This document shows positions 35,579 to 47,600 of a stretch of 64,000 nucleotides of DNA, piece by piece. The notes beneath the pieces were generated by a model that was given only the letters and a program-made list of their open reading frames with translations, searched no databases and was not told the DNA's origin. How positions within the stretch are numbered: position 1 is the first letter of the stretch; the number at the start of each line of letters is the position of its first letter. Origin of the DNA: Trinickia dabaoshanensis. GTDB lineage: Bacteria > Pseudomonadota > Gammaproteobacteria > Burkholderiales > Burkholderiaceae. A program made the translations under genes and the position numbers. The stretch spans positions 103,107-167,106 of the forward strand of contig NZ_PNYA01000015.1 of assembly GCF_002879885.1 (NCBI RefSeq), given 5' to 3'.

Positions 35579-35611
35579 CGCATCGCGGGGCCGGCGCAAG
35601 CGCGATCGTGT

Positions 35612-38600
35612 TCATGGCGCCGCCGCCACGCGCTCGAGCGCCGCGGCGAGCGCAGGTCCGATCTGCGCCAATGCGTGCGGCCGCATCATGGCCTCGTGCG
35701 CGCATTGTATGTCGTGCGTTTCGATGTGGCCATCCACGTAAGGCTGCCAAGCGGAGGGTGTCCGCGTGCCGGGCTCGCCCGAGCCAGCCTGCCGGGCGCG
35801 GAAGAACAGGACGTCGCCGCGGTACTTGCGCGGCGTGAACCGCGAGGCCAGGGCGGGCGCCGCTTTCAATTCGTGGAAGACCGCATCGATGACGCCGTCT
35901 CCAAGCGCCGACAACGCACCGGCGGAGGCGTCCACCAGTTGCTGCTTCACGGTCTGCAAGGTCAACGGTTGATCGGCCGACTGCGGCGTGGCGTCGGAAA
36001 GCGCGCGAACCAACAGGCGCATGAGGTCCTGATCGTCGGGTTCGTCGACTTCTTCATCACGGGCAAGCGGGTAGCCGTCGAGCATGACGAGTTGCTCGAC
36101 GCGCTCCCCGATGTCCTGCAACTGTGTCGCGATGGCGTGCGCGATGTGGCAACCGAGCGACCAGCCGAGCAGATGGTAGGGGCCCTCCGGCTGAACGGCG
36201 CGAATCTGCGCGAGATAGTCGGATGCGATCGCCTCGATCGTGGTCGCGGGCGGGCCGTTACCACGCAGGCCGCGTGCCTGCAACGCATAGATAGGCCGCT
36301 CCGGAAGATATCGCAAGAGGCCCGCGTAGGGCCAACTGAAGCCGCCGGCGGGGTGGATGCAGAACATCGGCGCGCCGCTGCCGTCCTTGCGCAGGGCAAG
36401 CATGACCGCGAGCGCGTCGGAGTCTGCGCCGCGCTCGATTCGTGCGGCCAACTGAGCGATCGTGGGCGATTCGAACAACGTGCGAATCGACAACTCTCGG
36501 CCGAGTGCCGCGCGCACCTCGCCGATCATGCGCGCGGCCAATAACGAATGGCCGCCGAGCATGAAAAAGTTATCGTGCCGGCCGACGCGATCGAGACCGA
36601 TCAGTTGCGCCCAGATTTCGGCAAGCGCCGATTCCGTCTTGCCGTGCGGCGCTTCGTAGCTCGGCTGATCGAGGCCGGCGTCGCTTGCCTCGGGCAGCGC
36701 CCGGCGGTCGAGCTTGCCGTTGCTCGTGAGCGGCAACGCGGGCAGCGCGGTGAAGGCGGCGGGCATCATATAGTCGGGCAGTCGAGCTTGAAGATGGGCT
36801 CGTAAAGACCGTGCAATCGCATGGGGATCGGCCGCCTCCTCGCATGTCACCACATAGGCAATCAGGCGCGTTTCGCCCCGCGCGTCTTGCGTGGCGACGA
36901 CGGCCACATCCCGAAGGCCGGGATGCGTTCGAAGCTGTGCCTCGATTTCGCCGAGTTCGATGCGAAAGCCTCGAATCTTGACTTGCTGATCGTCGCGACC
37001 CAGGAAGACGAGCCGGCCGTCGGACAGGTAGCGCGCGAGGTCCCCGGTGCGATACATGCGCGCATCCGCTGTGCCGGCTGCGATCGCGAAAGGATCCGGA
37101 AGGAAACGTTCGGCGTCGAGATCGGGGCGATTCAGGTAACCGCGCGCGACACCCGCGCCGCCGATGTAGATTTCGCCGACCGCGCCCGTGGGCACCGGTT
37201 GGCCGTGAGCATCGAGTAAATAGATGCGGGTGTTCGCGATCGGACGGCCGATCGTGTGGACGGATTGACTCGGATCGATGAGACCGGACGTGGCGACGAC
37301 CGTGGTTTCGGTCGGCCCATAGTTGTCGACGAGTTGAACCGACTCGGGCAAAGGCACGCGTAGCGCGCTGAAACGATCGCCGCCGATGAGTAAATGCCGC
37401 AGACTCGCGGGCAAGCCCGAGTCGAGGGCGAGCAGTGCCAGCGGCGTCACGAGAAAGGCGGTATCGATCTGCTGCGACCGCCACCAACGCAGCATGGCCG
37501 CGGTGTCGCCCGCAAGCTGCGCCGGCGGCAGCAACAACGTCGCGCCGCAGGCCAACGCGGGCCAGATTTCCCAAGCCGTCGCATCGAACGCGAGGCCGGC
37601 CATGCAAGTCGTGCGGCTACCGCTCGCCAGCTCGAAGCGATCCGTGTGCCAGGCGATCAGATTACCCAATTGCCGATGCTCGACCATGACGCCCTTGGGC
37701 GTACCGGTGGACCCCGAGGTGTAGATGACGTACGCGAGGTGATGCGCGTCGAGTCCGATCGCGTCGGGGCGAAGGTTCTCGGCGGATGCGTCGTCCCACT
37801 CCAGGTGCGGCCCGTCGAGATCGAATACCGGCACGCTGTCCGGCAAGCTCGCCCCCATGACTTCGCGCGTCGCCCGATCGACGAGCAGGGCGATCGGCTC
37901 GGAATCGGCAAGCACGTAGGTTACGCGCAGGCCGGCGTGGGCGGGATCGATCGGCACGTAAGCGCCGCCCGCTTTGAGTACGGCGACTAAAGCCACGGCG
38001 AGTTCGACACTGCGCGATACGCAAACGGCTACGCGCGAGTCGGGCCGCACCCCGCGCGCGCGAAGGAAGCGGGCAAGGCGATTGGCGCGCGCGTTCAATT
38101 GGGCATAGGTGATACGCTGTTCGCCCATTTCGACCGCGATGGCCTCCGGGGTGCGCGCAGCTTGGCGCTCGACGAGTTCATGCACGCAGACGCGGGCGGG
38201 ATAGTCACGCCCGGTGGCGTTCCACGCCGCGCTCAATTGTTCGTATTCCTCACCATCGACGAGCGGTACGCGTTCGAGCGATAGGCGCGACCCGTCGGCG
38301 ATCACGCGCAGGATCGTCGTCAAATAGCCCACGTGGCGGGTTATCGTCCGCTCGTCGAACAGTGCCACGGCATAGCGGAGCGCGCCGCTGACGGCGCCGC
38401 CGTCATCCGCCAAGTCGAGCTCCAGGTCGAATTTGGCTTGATCGAGCGAGCCGGGGACGGGCTCGATCCGCAGGCTCGGCGACTGCAGCGGGCCGATGTC
38501 GATCTCCTGCCACGCGATCATGACTTGGAAGATCGGTGTATGGTCGAGCCGCCGCCACGGCTGCACGATTTCGACGACTTGTTCGAACGGCAGGTTCTGG

Positions 38601-41600
38601 TGCTCTTGCGCACCGAGGACGGTATCGCGCACGCGGGCGAGCAGCTCGGCGATGCCCGGCTCGCCGGCCAGGTCGATGCGAAGCGCGAGCGAATTGACGA
38701 ATAGGCCGATCAACGGCTCCAATTCCGCGCGCGGACGATTGGCCGTCGGCGTGCCGATCACCACCTCTGATTGCCCCGATAGCCGCGAGAGGACGACCGA
38801 CCATGCGGCCGCGACCAGCATGAACAGCGTCACTCCCTGTTGCCGGCAAACGCGGCGCAGCGCTTGGGTCAAGTCGGTATCGAGCGCGACGGCAACGTGC
38901 GCGGCCTCGAAACGCTGACGCGGCGGGCGCGGTCGATCCGTGGGCAAAGTCAATAAGGCCGGTGCGCCGCCGAGCGTCCGGCGCCAATAGTCGGTTTCGC
39001 CGGCAAGGCGCTCGGCGTTGAGCCAGCGGCGTTGCCATGCGACATAGTCCGGATACTGAACTTCGAGCTCGGGTAGCGGGTCGATCTCGCCGTCCTGCAG
39101 TGCTTGGTAGTGCGCGAGAATCTCGCCGACGATGACGCGTATCGACCAGCCGTCGGAGACGATGTGATGCTGCACCAGCATGAAGACATACTCGCCTTCG
39201 GCAAGGCGGACGAGGCGGGCGCGGATGAGCGGCCCGGCGAGCAGGTCGAAGGGCGCGCGTGCTTCGGCTTCGCATAGCCGGCGCAGCGCCGTCAACGCAT
39301 CGGCGGACGCGCTCAAGTCGTCGATTCGCCAGGGCATTCCTTGCTCGGGCGGCAGCAGGCGCGCGGTCGGCCCACCTTGCGAAACGGGGAAGACGGTCCG
39401 CAATGCCTCGTGCCGGCGCCACACGCTGTCGAGCGCGCGGTGCCAATGGTCGACGTCGAGCGTACCGCGCAACCGCAGCACGACGGGGACGTGGTAAGTC
39501 GTGCTGTTGCTGTCGCCTTCCAGCGCCGTGAGGAACCAAAGGCGCTGCTGCGCGAACGATAGGGCGAACGTTTGCTCGCGCTCCGCGCGCGTAATCGGCG
39601 GCAGCATAGGCATGCCCGTTCGCGTTGCGGCGGCGGCAGCGGCCTCGGCGAATGCGCATAGCGTGGGGTGGGAAAACAAGGTCGACAGCGGAAGCTCGAT
39701 ACCGAAAAGCGCCGGCAAACGGCTCAGCAAACGTACCGCCAATAGCGAGTGGCCGCCCAGGGCGAAAAAGTTGTCATGCCGGCCGATTCGATCGACGTGA
39801 AGCAACTCGGCCCATAGCGCGGCCAATGCTTGTTCGACGTCGTCCCGCGGCGCGTCGTAATCCTGGCGAGCGAACGCCTCATCGGACGGCGCGGGCAGCG
39901 CCTTGCGATCGAGCTTGCCGTTAGCGGTGACGGGCAGCGCCGCGAGTTCGACGAAGGCGGAAGGCACCATGAACTCCGGGAGCTTCGCCAGCAGATGGAC
40001 GCGTAGTGAGTGCGATAACTGCGGCTGCGCCGCGGTTGCGTGACCCTCGCGTACCGTGACGTAGGCAACGAGGCGCGGCTCGCCGCTGTCGTCTTCACGC
40101 GCCAGGACGACGGCTTCGCGCACCGACGCGTGCGCGGCGAGTTGTGCTTCGATTTCGCCGAGTTCGATGCGCAGGCCGCGAATCTTGACTTGGTGATCGT
40201 TGCGGCCGAGAAAGACGATGTTGCCGTCGGGCAGGTAGCGGGCAAGATCGCCCGTGCGGTACATCCGAGCATAGGGCTTGCCGGCGGCCGAGGCGAACGG
40301 GTCTTCGATAAAGCGTTCGGCCGTGAGTTCGGGCCGGTTCAAATAGCCGCGCGCGACGCCCACGCCGCCGATGTAGAGTTCGCCGACCGCGCCGGTGGGC
40401 ACCGGTTCGCCGCGCTCGTCGAGCAGATAGATGCGCGTGTTGTCGATGGGTTTGCCGATCGGCACGATGTCGGCGTCGAACGTTGCGGGGCAACTCCAGG
40501 CGGTGACGTCGATGGCCGCTTCGGTGGGGCCGTACAGATTATGCAGGCCGGTGGCGGGCAACAGGTTCCGGCATCTGCGCACGGTGGCGGCGGGCAGGGC
40601 CTCGCCGCTGCACACGATGCGCCGCAACGAGGTGCATTGGGCGGCGCCCTTCGCTTCGAGGAAGCCGGCGAGCATCGAGGGCACGAAGTGCGCGGTGGTG
40701 ACGCGCCGCTCGGCGATGAGCGTGGCCAGACGGTGCGCATCTCGATGGACGCCGGGCGGGGCGATGCACAGCGTTGCGCCGTTCGCCAGAGTCCAGAAGA
40801 ATTCCCAGACGGAGACGTCGAAGCTGAACGGGGTTTTTTGCAGAACGATGTCATCGGCTTGGAGACGATAGGCGCGCTGCATCCATACGAGGCGATTCAC
40901 GAGCGCGCGATGCTCGTTTTTCACACCCTTCGGCATCCCGGTCGAGCCCGATGTGTAGATGACGTACGCGAGATGATCGGACCTGAGCCCTAGAGCTTCG
41001 GCGTCCGGATTCGAGTCGGTGTCCCCTTGCGGCGGCGCGAACGGCGTGTCGATGCGAACGACGCTCGACTGCGAATCGAGGCACGCATGCAATGTCCGGC
41101 CACCCGCCTGATCGACGAGCAGCGCAGCGGGACGAGCATCGCCGAGAATCCGTGCGAGGCGATCGGCCGGATAGCTCGGATCGAGCGGAACATAGGCGCC
41201 GCCCGCCTTGAGCACGCCCAACAGTGCGACGACCATGGCTACGCTGCGCTCGGCGCACACGGCAACGAGGGAATCGGGCCGAACGCCGAGTGCGATCAAC
41301 TGGTGCGCGAGGCGATTGGCCCGCGCATTGAGTTCGGCATAGGTCGAATGCTCGTGACCGAACACGACGGCCGTCGCATGGGGCGTACGCTCGACTTGCT
41401 GCTCGAACAACTGGTGCATGCAAAGATGCGCGGGAAACGCCGCGTCGGTGTCGTTCCACCGAACGAGCGTCAGCCTGCGCTCCTTTTCATCGATCAATGC
41501 AATTTCATCGAGCGGCATCGACACATCGCCGCATACCTGGTCGATGAAGCCGAGCAGGCGGTCCGCATGCCGCGTCACGGTCTGCGTATCGAACAACGCG

Positions 41601-44600
41601 CGATTGAATCGAAGTTCGAGATCGATCGATGCCGAGCGTCCGAATTGCGTGAACAAAAAGGAAAGGCCGCTTTCGGGGCCTGACAGCCAGCGGATCGGGG
41701 CCGCTGCCGCGTCGATCTCCACGCCGTGCCGCAAGAACAGCGTATTGACGCTGACATCCGTCTGGCGTGGATCGAGGCGGCAGACGCGCACGAGTTCGCC
41801 GTAGGGGTAAGCCCCGTGCCGCAAGGCGCCTTTGAATGCCTCGCAAACGCACGCTAATGCCGCCGCCGCCGTACGTTGGGCCTCGATCTCGGCGAAGTCC
41901 GCATGCAACGGCAGCACTTGCGCGAATTGCCCCGGAATGTCGAGCGCTTCTCTTGACCGATTCAGGAACGAGATGCCGACGGTCACGTCGTGTTGCCGGC
42001 TTATCCGCGCGAGGTAAAGCGTCGTCATCGCGGTCAGGCATTCCGCGGGCGAGAGCGACAGAATTTTCGCCGCGTCGGCCAGCTTGTCCCGCAGCGCCTT
42101 GGACACCGAACGACGAACCGAAGCCACGAGCGCGGGTACGTTCGTGTTGAAGGGACGGTCGGCCAATTGCGTGACCAGCGGCGGGCTTTCGATCGCGGCG
42201 CACCGGTCGCGCCAGTATTCGGCGTCCGTCGCGTAGGCGGGGGAGGCGAGGTAGCGGTGCTCGGATGCGATCGTGTCGAGGAAGAAGCGATCGGTTTCGA
42301 ATCGCTGCGAGGGGTCGTCCGCCAGCGCCGCGTAGTTCTTCGCGATTCGCTCGAAGAGACGAATCGCCGACCAACCGTCGTTTTGCACGTGGTGTGTGCG
42401 CAATGCGACGAGTATGCCGTCGGCTGCTTCGAAAGTGGCGACGGCGCAGGTCGTATCGGGGATGGTCCCGCACAAGCGATGGTGCCAGTCTTGCACGACC
42501 TGCCATGCGTCGTCGTCCGCGATGGGCCGGGTCATTTCGATGCGCTCGTGCAGCGTGGCGGGGGCGAACGTCTCGCGCTGCAGCCCCAACGCGGTCCATT
42601 CGAGCCGGAAGGATTGATTCTGCGTGACGAGTGCGAGCGCGGCCCGTGCGAGCCGTTCGCGATCGACCGTGGCGGGGCAGCGCATGACGGCCACCGAAGA
42701 AAACGCCGTTCCTTCCGGCGCGGCCTGCTCGCGCAACCACAACGATTGCTGCGAAGCCGACAGCGGATACCATGCTCCGGAGGCGGATGCGCGCCTATCG
42801 ACGAGCCGCGCCACCGCGCCGCCGTGCGGGCCGAGGCGCGCGGCGGACAGGCTCGCCTCCCAAATCGAATCGATCGAGCTTTCCGGATGCTTCGAACCGT
42901 GCGAAAGCCATTGCATGTAGAGCGCGGCGATCGCCTCGACACTGGACTCGTCGAACAGGTCCGCGCTATAGATGACGCTGCCGGTCAGGGCATCGCCGTG
43001 CGTTTCGAAGATGACCGCGAGGTCGGCGCCGCGTGCCACTTCTTCGCGTGCGATCGGTTCGCCTGTGAGACCGGCGAACGAATCGTCCGCGTCGGCTATG
43101 CCGTGCTGAAGCTGGCAGAACACCTGGAAAATCGGATCGTACGACGACGAACGAGGCGGATGGACGGCCGCGACGATATCGGCGAACGGCAGCGCCGCGA
43201 TATCGAGGGCCGACAGCAGCGTGTCGGCGGCGGCTTCCCAGTGCTCGGCCAGTGCCGCGTTCGGTCGGACGCGGTGTCGAAGCGCGATCGTATTGACGAA
43301 GAGCCCGACCATCGATTCGGTGCCGGCCGCCTCGCGTCCTTCGGCGACGGTCCCGATCGTGATTTCGCGGCTATGCGCGAGGCGTGCGCACAGCAGGGCG
43401 AGCGTCGTTTCGAGTACGACGAAGGGTGTCACGTGATGGGCTGCCGAAGCGCGCCGGATTGCGTCGGCCACCTCTGCGGGAAACTTCAACGCAACCCTGC
43501 CCGCTTTGCTCGACATGACGGGTGGGCGCGGCCGGTCGGCCGGCAGGTCCACGCGGACAGGGGCGCCGGCAAGCATCTCTTGCCAGCGGCGCTCGAGGTC
43601 GGCGACACGCGGCGCGTCGAGCGAATGCCGCTGCCACGCGGCATAGTCGCGGTACTGAAGCTCAGGCGGTGCGAGATCGGGGGCGCGGCCTTCGGCGAGT
43701 GCTTCATAGGCCGATGCGAAGTCGCGCCAGATAAGCGTCCACGATGCCGCGTCGACGGCGATGTGATGGACCGCAATCAGTAAGATCGCCTGTGCGGAGC
43801 CGTCGGCAAACAGCGTCGCGCGAAAAATCGGTCCGGTAAAGCAGTCGGGCGTTTCGGCCGCGGCGAGTTGAGCCGCGCGCAGTCCGTCGCCGTCGAGATC
43901 GGCGGTTCGCCGAATGTCGAGCGTGAACGCACCGGGTGCACCGATGACAGGACGAACGGTGCCTGTTTCCGCATCGGCCTCGTAATGCGTGCGCAGAATT
44001 TCATGGCGGTCGACAACGGTGCGCAGCGCTCGATCGATCCATTCATGATCGGCGATGCCCGACAGCAGGAGCAGGTTCGACGAATTGAGCATCCCTCGCC
44101 GCGACGCCGAAGCTTCGATCGCCAGCGCGCGTGCTTCGGCGAAGGACAACGGCAACTCGCCGCGTCGATCGATGCGCACGATTCGGCCGAGCGCATCGGT
44201 GGCGTCGATCGCGGCGACGGCCGCGGCCAGTCGTGCGATCGTCGGGGCCTCGAATACGGTCCGCAGCGCGACGCGCTTGCCCGTGGTCGCATGGAGCCTG
44301 GCAACCATTCGCATGGCGACGATCGAATGTCCGCCCAACTCGAAGAAATCGTCGTGCCGGCCGATCCGATCGACGTGAAGCAACTCGGCCCATAGTGCGG
44401 CTAATGTCTGTTCGGCTTCCCCCTGCGGCGCTTCGTAGTGTCGCCGAGCGAACGCCTCGCCGGCCGGCGCGGGCAGTGCGCGGCGATCGAGCTTGCCGTT
44501 GGCGGTCACCGGTAATGAAGCGAGCCGGACGAAGCCGACCGGCACCATGTAGTCGGGCAACCTCGATAGAAGATAGGCGCGCAGCTCGGAGGTCAGGTTC

Positions 44601-47600
44601 GTTGCCGCCGTGCTTTGTTGCGCCTCGTTCGTGGTGACGTAGGCAACGAGGCGCGGCTCGCCGCTGTCGTCGTTTCGGGCTAGGACGACGGCTTCGCGCA
44701 CCGACGCGTGCGCGGCGAGTTGCGCTTCGATTTCGCCGAGTTCGATGCGCAGGCCGCGAATCTTGACTTGGTGATCGTTGCGGCCGAGAAAGACGATGTT
44801 GCCGTCGGGCAGGTAGCGGGCAAGATCGCCCGTGCGGTACATCCGAGCATAGGGCTTGCCGGCGGCCGAGGCGAACGGGTCTTCGATAAAGCGTTCGGCC
44901 GTGAGTTCGGGCCGGTTCAAATAACCGCGCGCGACGCCCACGCCGCCGATGTAGAGTTCGCCGACCGCGCCGGGGGGCACCGGTTCGCCGCGCTCGTCGA
45001 GCAGATAGATGCGCGTGTTGTCGATGGGTTTGCCGATCGGCACGATGTCGGCGTCGAACGTTGCGGGGCAACTCCAGGCGGTGACGTCGATGGCCGCTTC
45101 GGTGGGGCCGTACAGGTTATGCAGGCCGGTGGCGGGCAACAGGTTCCGGCATCTGCGCACGGTGGCGGCGGGCAGGGCCTCGCCGCTGCAGACGATGCGC
45201 CGCAACGAGGTGCATTGGGCGGCGCCCGTCGCTTCGAGGAAGCTGGCGAGCATCGAGGGCACGAAGTGCGCGGTGGTGACGCGCTGCTCGGCGATGAGCG
45301 CGGCCAGACGGTGCGCATCTCGATGGACGCCGGGCGGGGCGATGCACAGCGTTGCGCCGTTCGCCAGAGTCCAGAAGAATTCCCAGACGGAGACGTCGAA
45401 GCTGAACGGGGTTTTTTGCAGAACGATGTCATCGGCTTGAAGACGATAGGCGCGCTGCATCCATACGAGGCGATTCACGAGCGCGCGATGCTCGTTTTGC
45501 ACGCCCTTCGGCATCCCGGTCGAGCCCGATGTGTAGATGACGTACGCCAGGTGCCGCGAGGTCAAGCCGAGGCTTTCCGCATGGGGATTGCGGGCCGGCG
45601 CGTCGTCGTTCTCCCCGGTTTCGTACTCGCCGAGATCGATCACCGGCAGGGGCTTGGGCAGCGCGTTCGTCGCTGCGCGAGAAGTGCGATCGACGAGCAG
45701 CAGCATGGGGTCCGCATCGCCGAGGATATAGGCGAGGCGCTCGCTCGGATGGCTCGGGTCGAGCGGCACATAGGCACCGCCGGCCTTGAGAATAGCCAGC
45801 AGAGCGACCACCATGGCGATGCCGCGCTCGGCGCAGACGGCGGCGAGCGAGTCCGGGCGCACGCCGTATTCGATCAGTCGATGGGCGAGTCGATTCGCGC
45901 GCGCGTTCAGTTGCGCATAGGTCAAACGCCGACCGTCGAATGCGACGGCGGTCGCGTGAGGCGTCTCATCGGCTTGCCGCTCGAACAGGTGATGCATGCA
46001 GAGCGCCGACGCGAACGGACGATCGGTGGCGTTCCAGTTCTCGACGAGGCGGTATCGTTCACTCGCCGGCAACGTGAGAAGCCGATCGAAGGGATCGCCG
46101 GACGCCGCCTCGAGCGCCGCGCCGATTCGCTCGAGAGCGTGTTCCAGGTAGGCGCATAGTTGCGTCGGCGAAGCGGGATCGACCGCCTGTGCGCTGAGGG
46201 TGAGGCCATGTCCATCATCGTCGACCGACATCGCAAGCGGGTAGTTCGTACGCTCATGTCCGCCGAACCATTGAACCCCTGCTATCGAATCGGCGGCGCG
46301 ATGCGGCATCGACGAATTGTGCCGATAGTTCAAGATAGCGTTGAACAGCGGCGTCGTCGCACCGGCGGCGCTGCACCGTTGCGCCAGCGCGAGCGAGGCA
46401 TGCTCGTGCGCCAGCAACCGCGTCAACCGTTGTTGCGCGGCGCGTGCGGCGTGCTCGACGCTATCCGCGCCGATATCGATGCGCAGCGGGAGCGTGTTGA
46501 TGTACAAGCCCATGGCGCGGTCGACGTTCGAGCCGGCGGCCATGCGCCCGAACAACACCGTGCCGAACACGACCTTCCTTTCGCCGCTGACGGCGGCAAG
46601 GACGGCGGCCCAGCCGAGGTGGCAGAGCGCGGCCACGCCGACGCCCAGGCGGCGGGCTTGCGCACGGAGCCGCTCGCACAGCGCGGCGGGCAATGTGCGC
46701 GCTGCCTCGATCGCTTGCGTGCCGTCGTAGCGCACGCTTGCGAGCCCATAGGCCAAGGTCGGCGCATCGATATCGGCCAGCATCTCGCGGAAGAATGCTT
46801 CGTGAGCGTGCGGCGGTATGCCCAAGCGCGCTTGCGCGACGAGGTCGCGGTAAGGCACGGGTTCGAGTAATTGCGCTTCGCGGCCGCTCAGCGCGGCTTG
46901 CACTTCGGCGTGCATCAATTCGAGCGTGCTGTGATCGCCCACCATGTGATGCAGCAAGACGAGCGCATCCCAACCGCCGTCCGTTGCGCAATCCGGTGCG
47001 AGGACGAACCGCAGCAACGGCGCGCAAGTCAGATCCATCCGATAGCGATCCGCGTTGAAGCGTTGCCGCAATTGTTCGCTGACGGGCCCCTCGTTCGGAT
47101 CGAAGGACAGCGTCTCGACGGGCAATCGCGCTTTGCGATAGACGATCTGAACGGCTTCCGAGAGTCCATCCCAAGCAAATGCGGTACGCAGCACATCATG
47201 CCGATCGACGACGCGCTGCATCGCCGCCAGATATCGATCGAGCGTCGCGCGGTCGGCGAAATGCATTTGCGTACTGAGCAGATACGGATCGGCTGCCTCG
47301 CTCATCAGGTGGTGAAAGAGGATGCCGTCTTGCAGCGGCGCGAGTGCGTAGATGTCCTGGACGTTGTCGATGCCGCCCGGCACGTGCTCGACGATGTGGT
47401 CGATTTCCGCCTGCGACAAATCGGCGAGCGGCAGCGCGTCGGGTGTGATGGCCTGCGGGCCGGCTGCCAGTCGATTGGGCGGGACGACGATGCGCGGTTC
47501 ATGGGCTCGTTCGTCTTGCAGCGCCGCGGCGAGTTCGGCCGGCGTGGGGTGCTGGAACAGTGCGCGGCCGGCGATGGGCCAGCCATGGCGGCGCAGTCGT

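Noticed and set aside
44708..46159. 483-codon plus-strand frame inside the NRPS gene, with a similar frame at 40040
   Set aside because: Antisense to the adenylation domains; the two copies look alike only because the A domains are near-identical.
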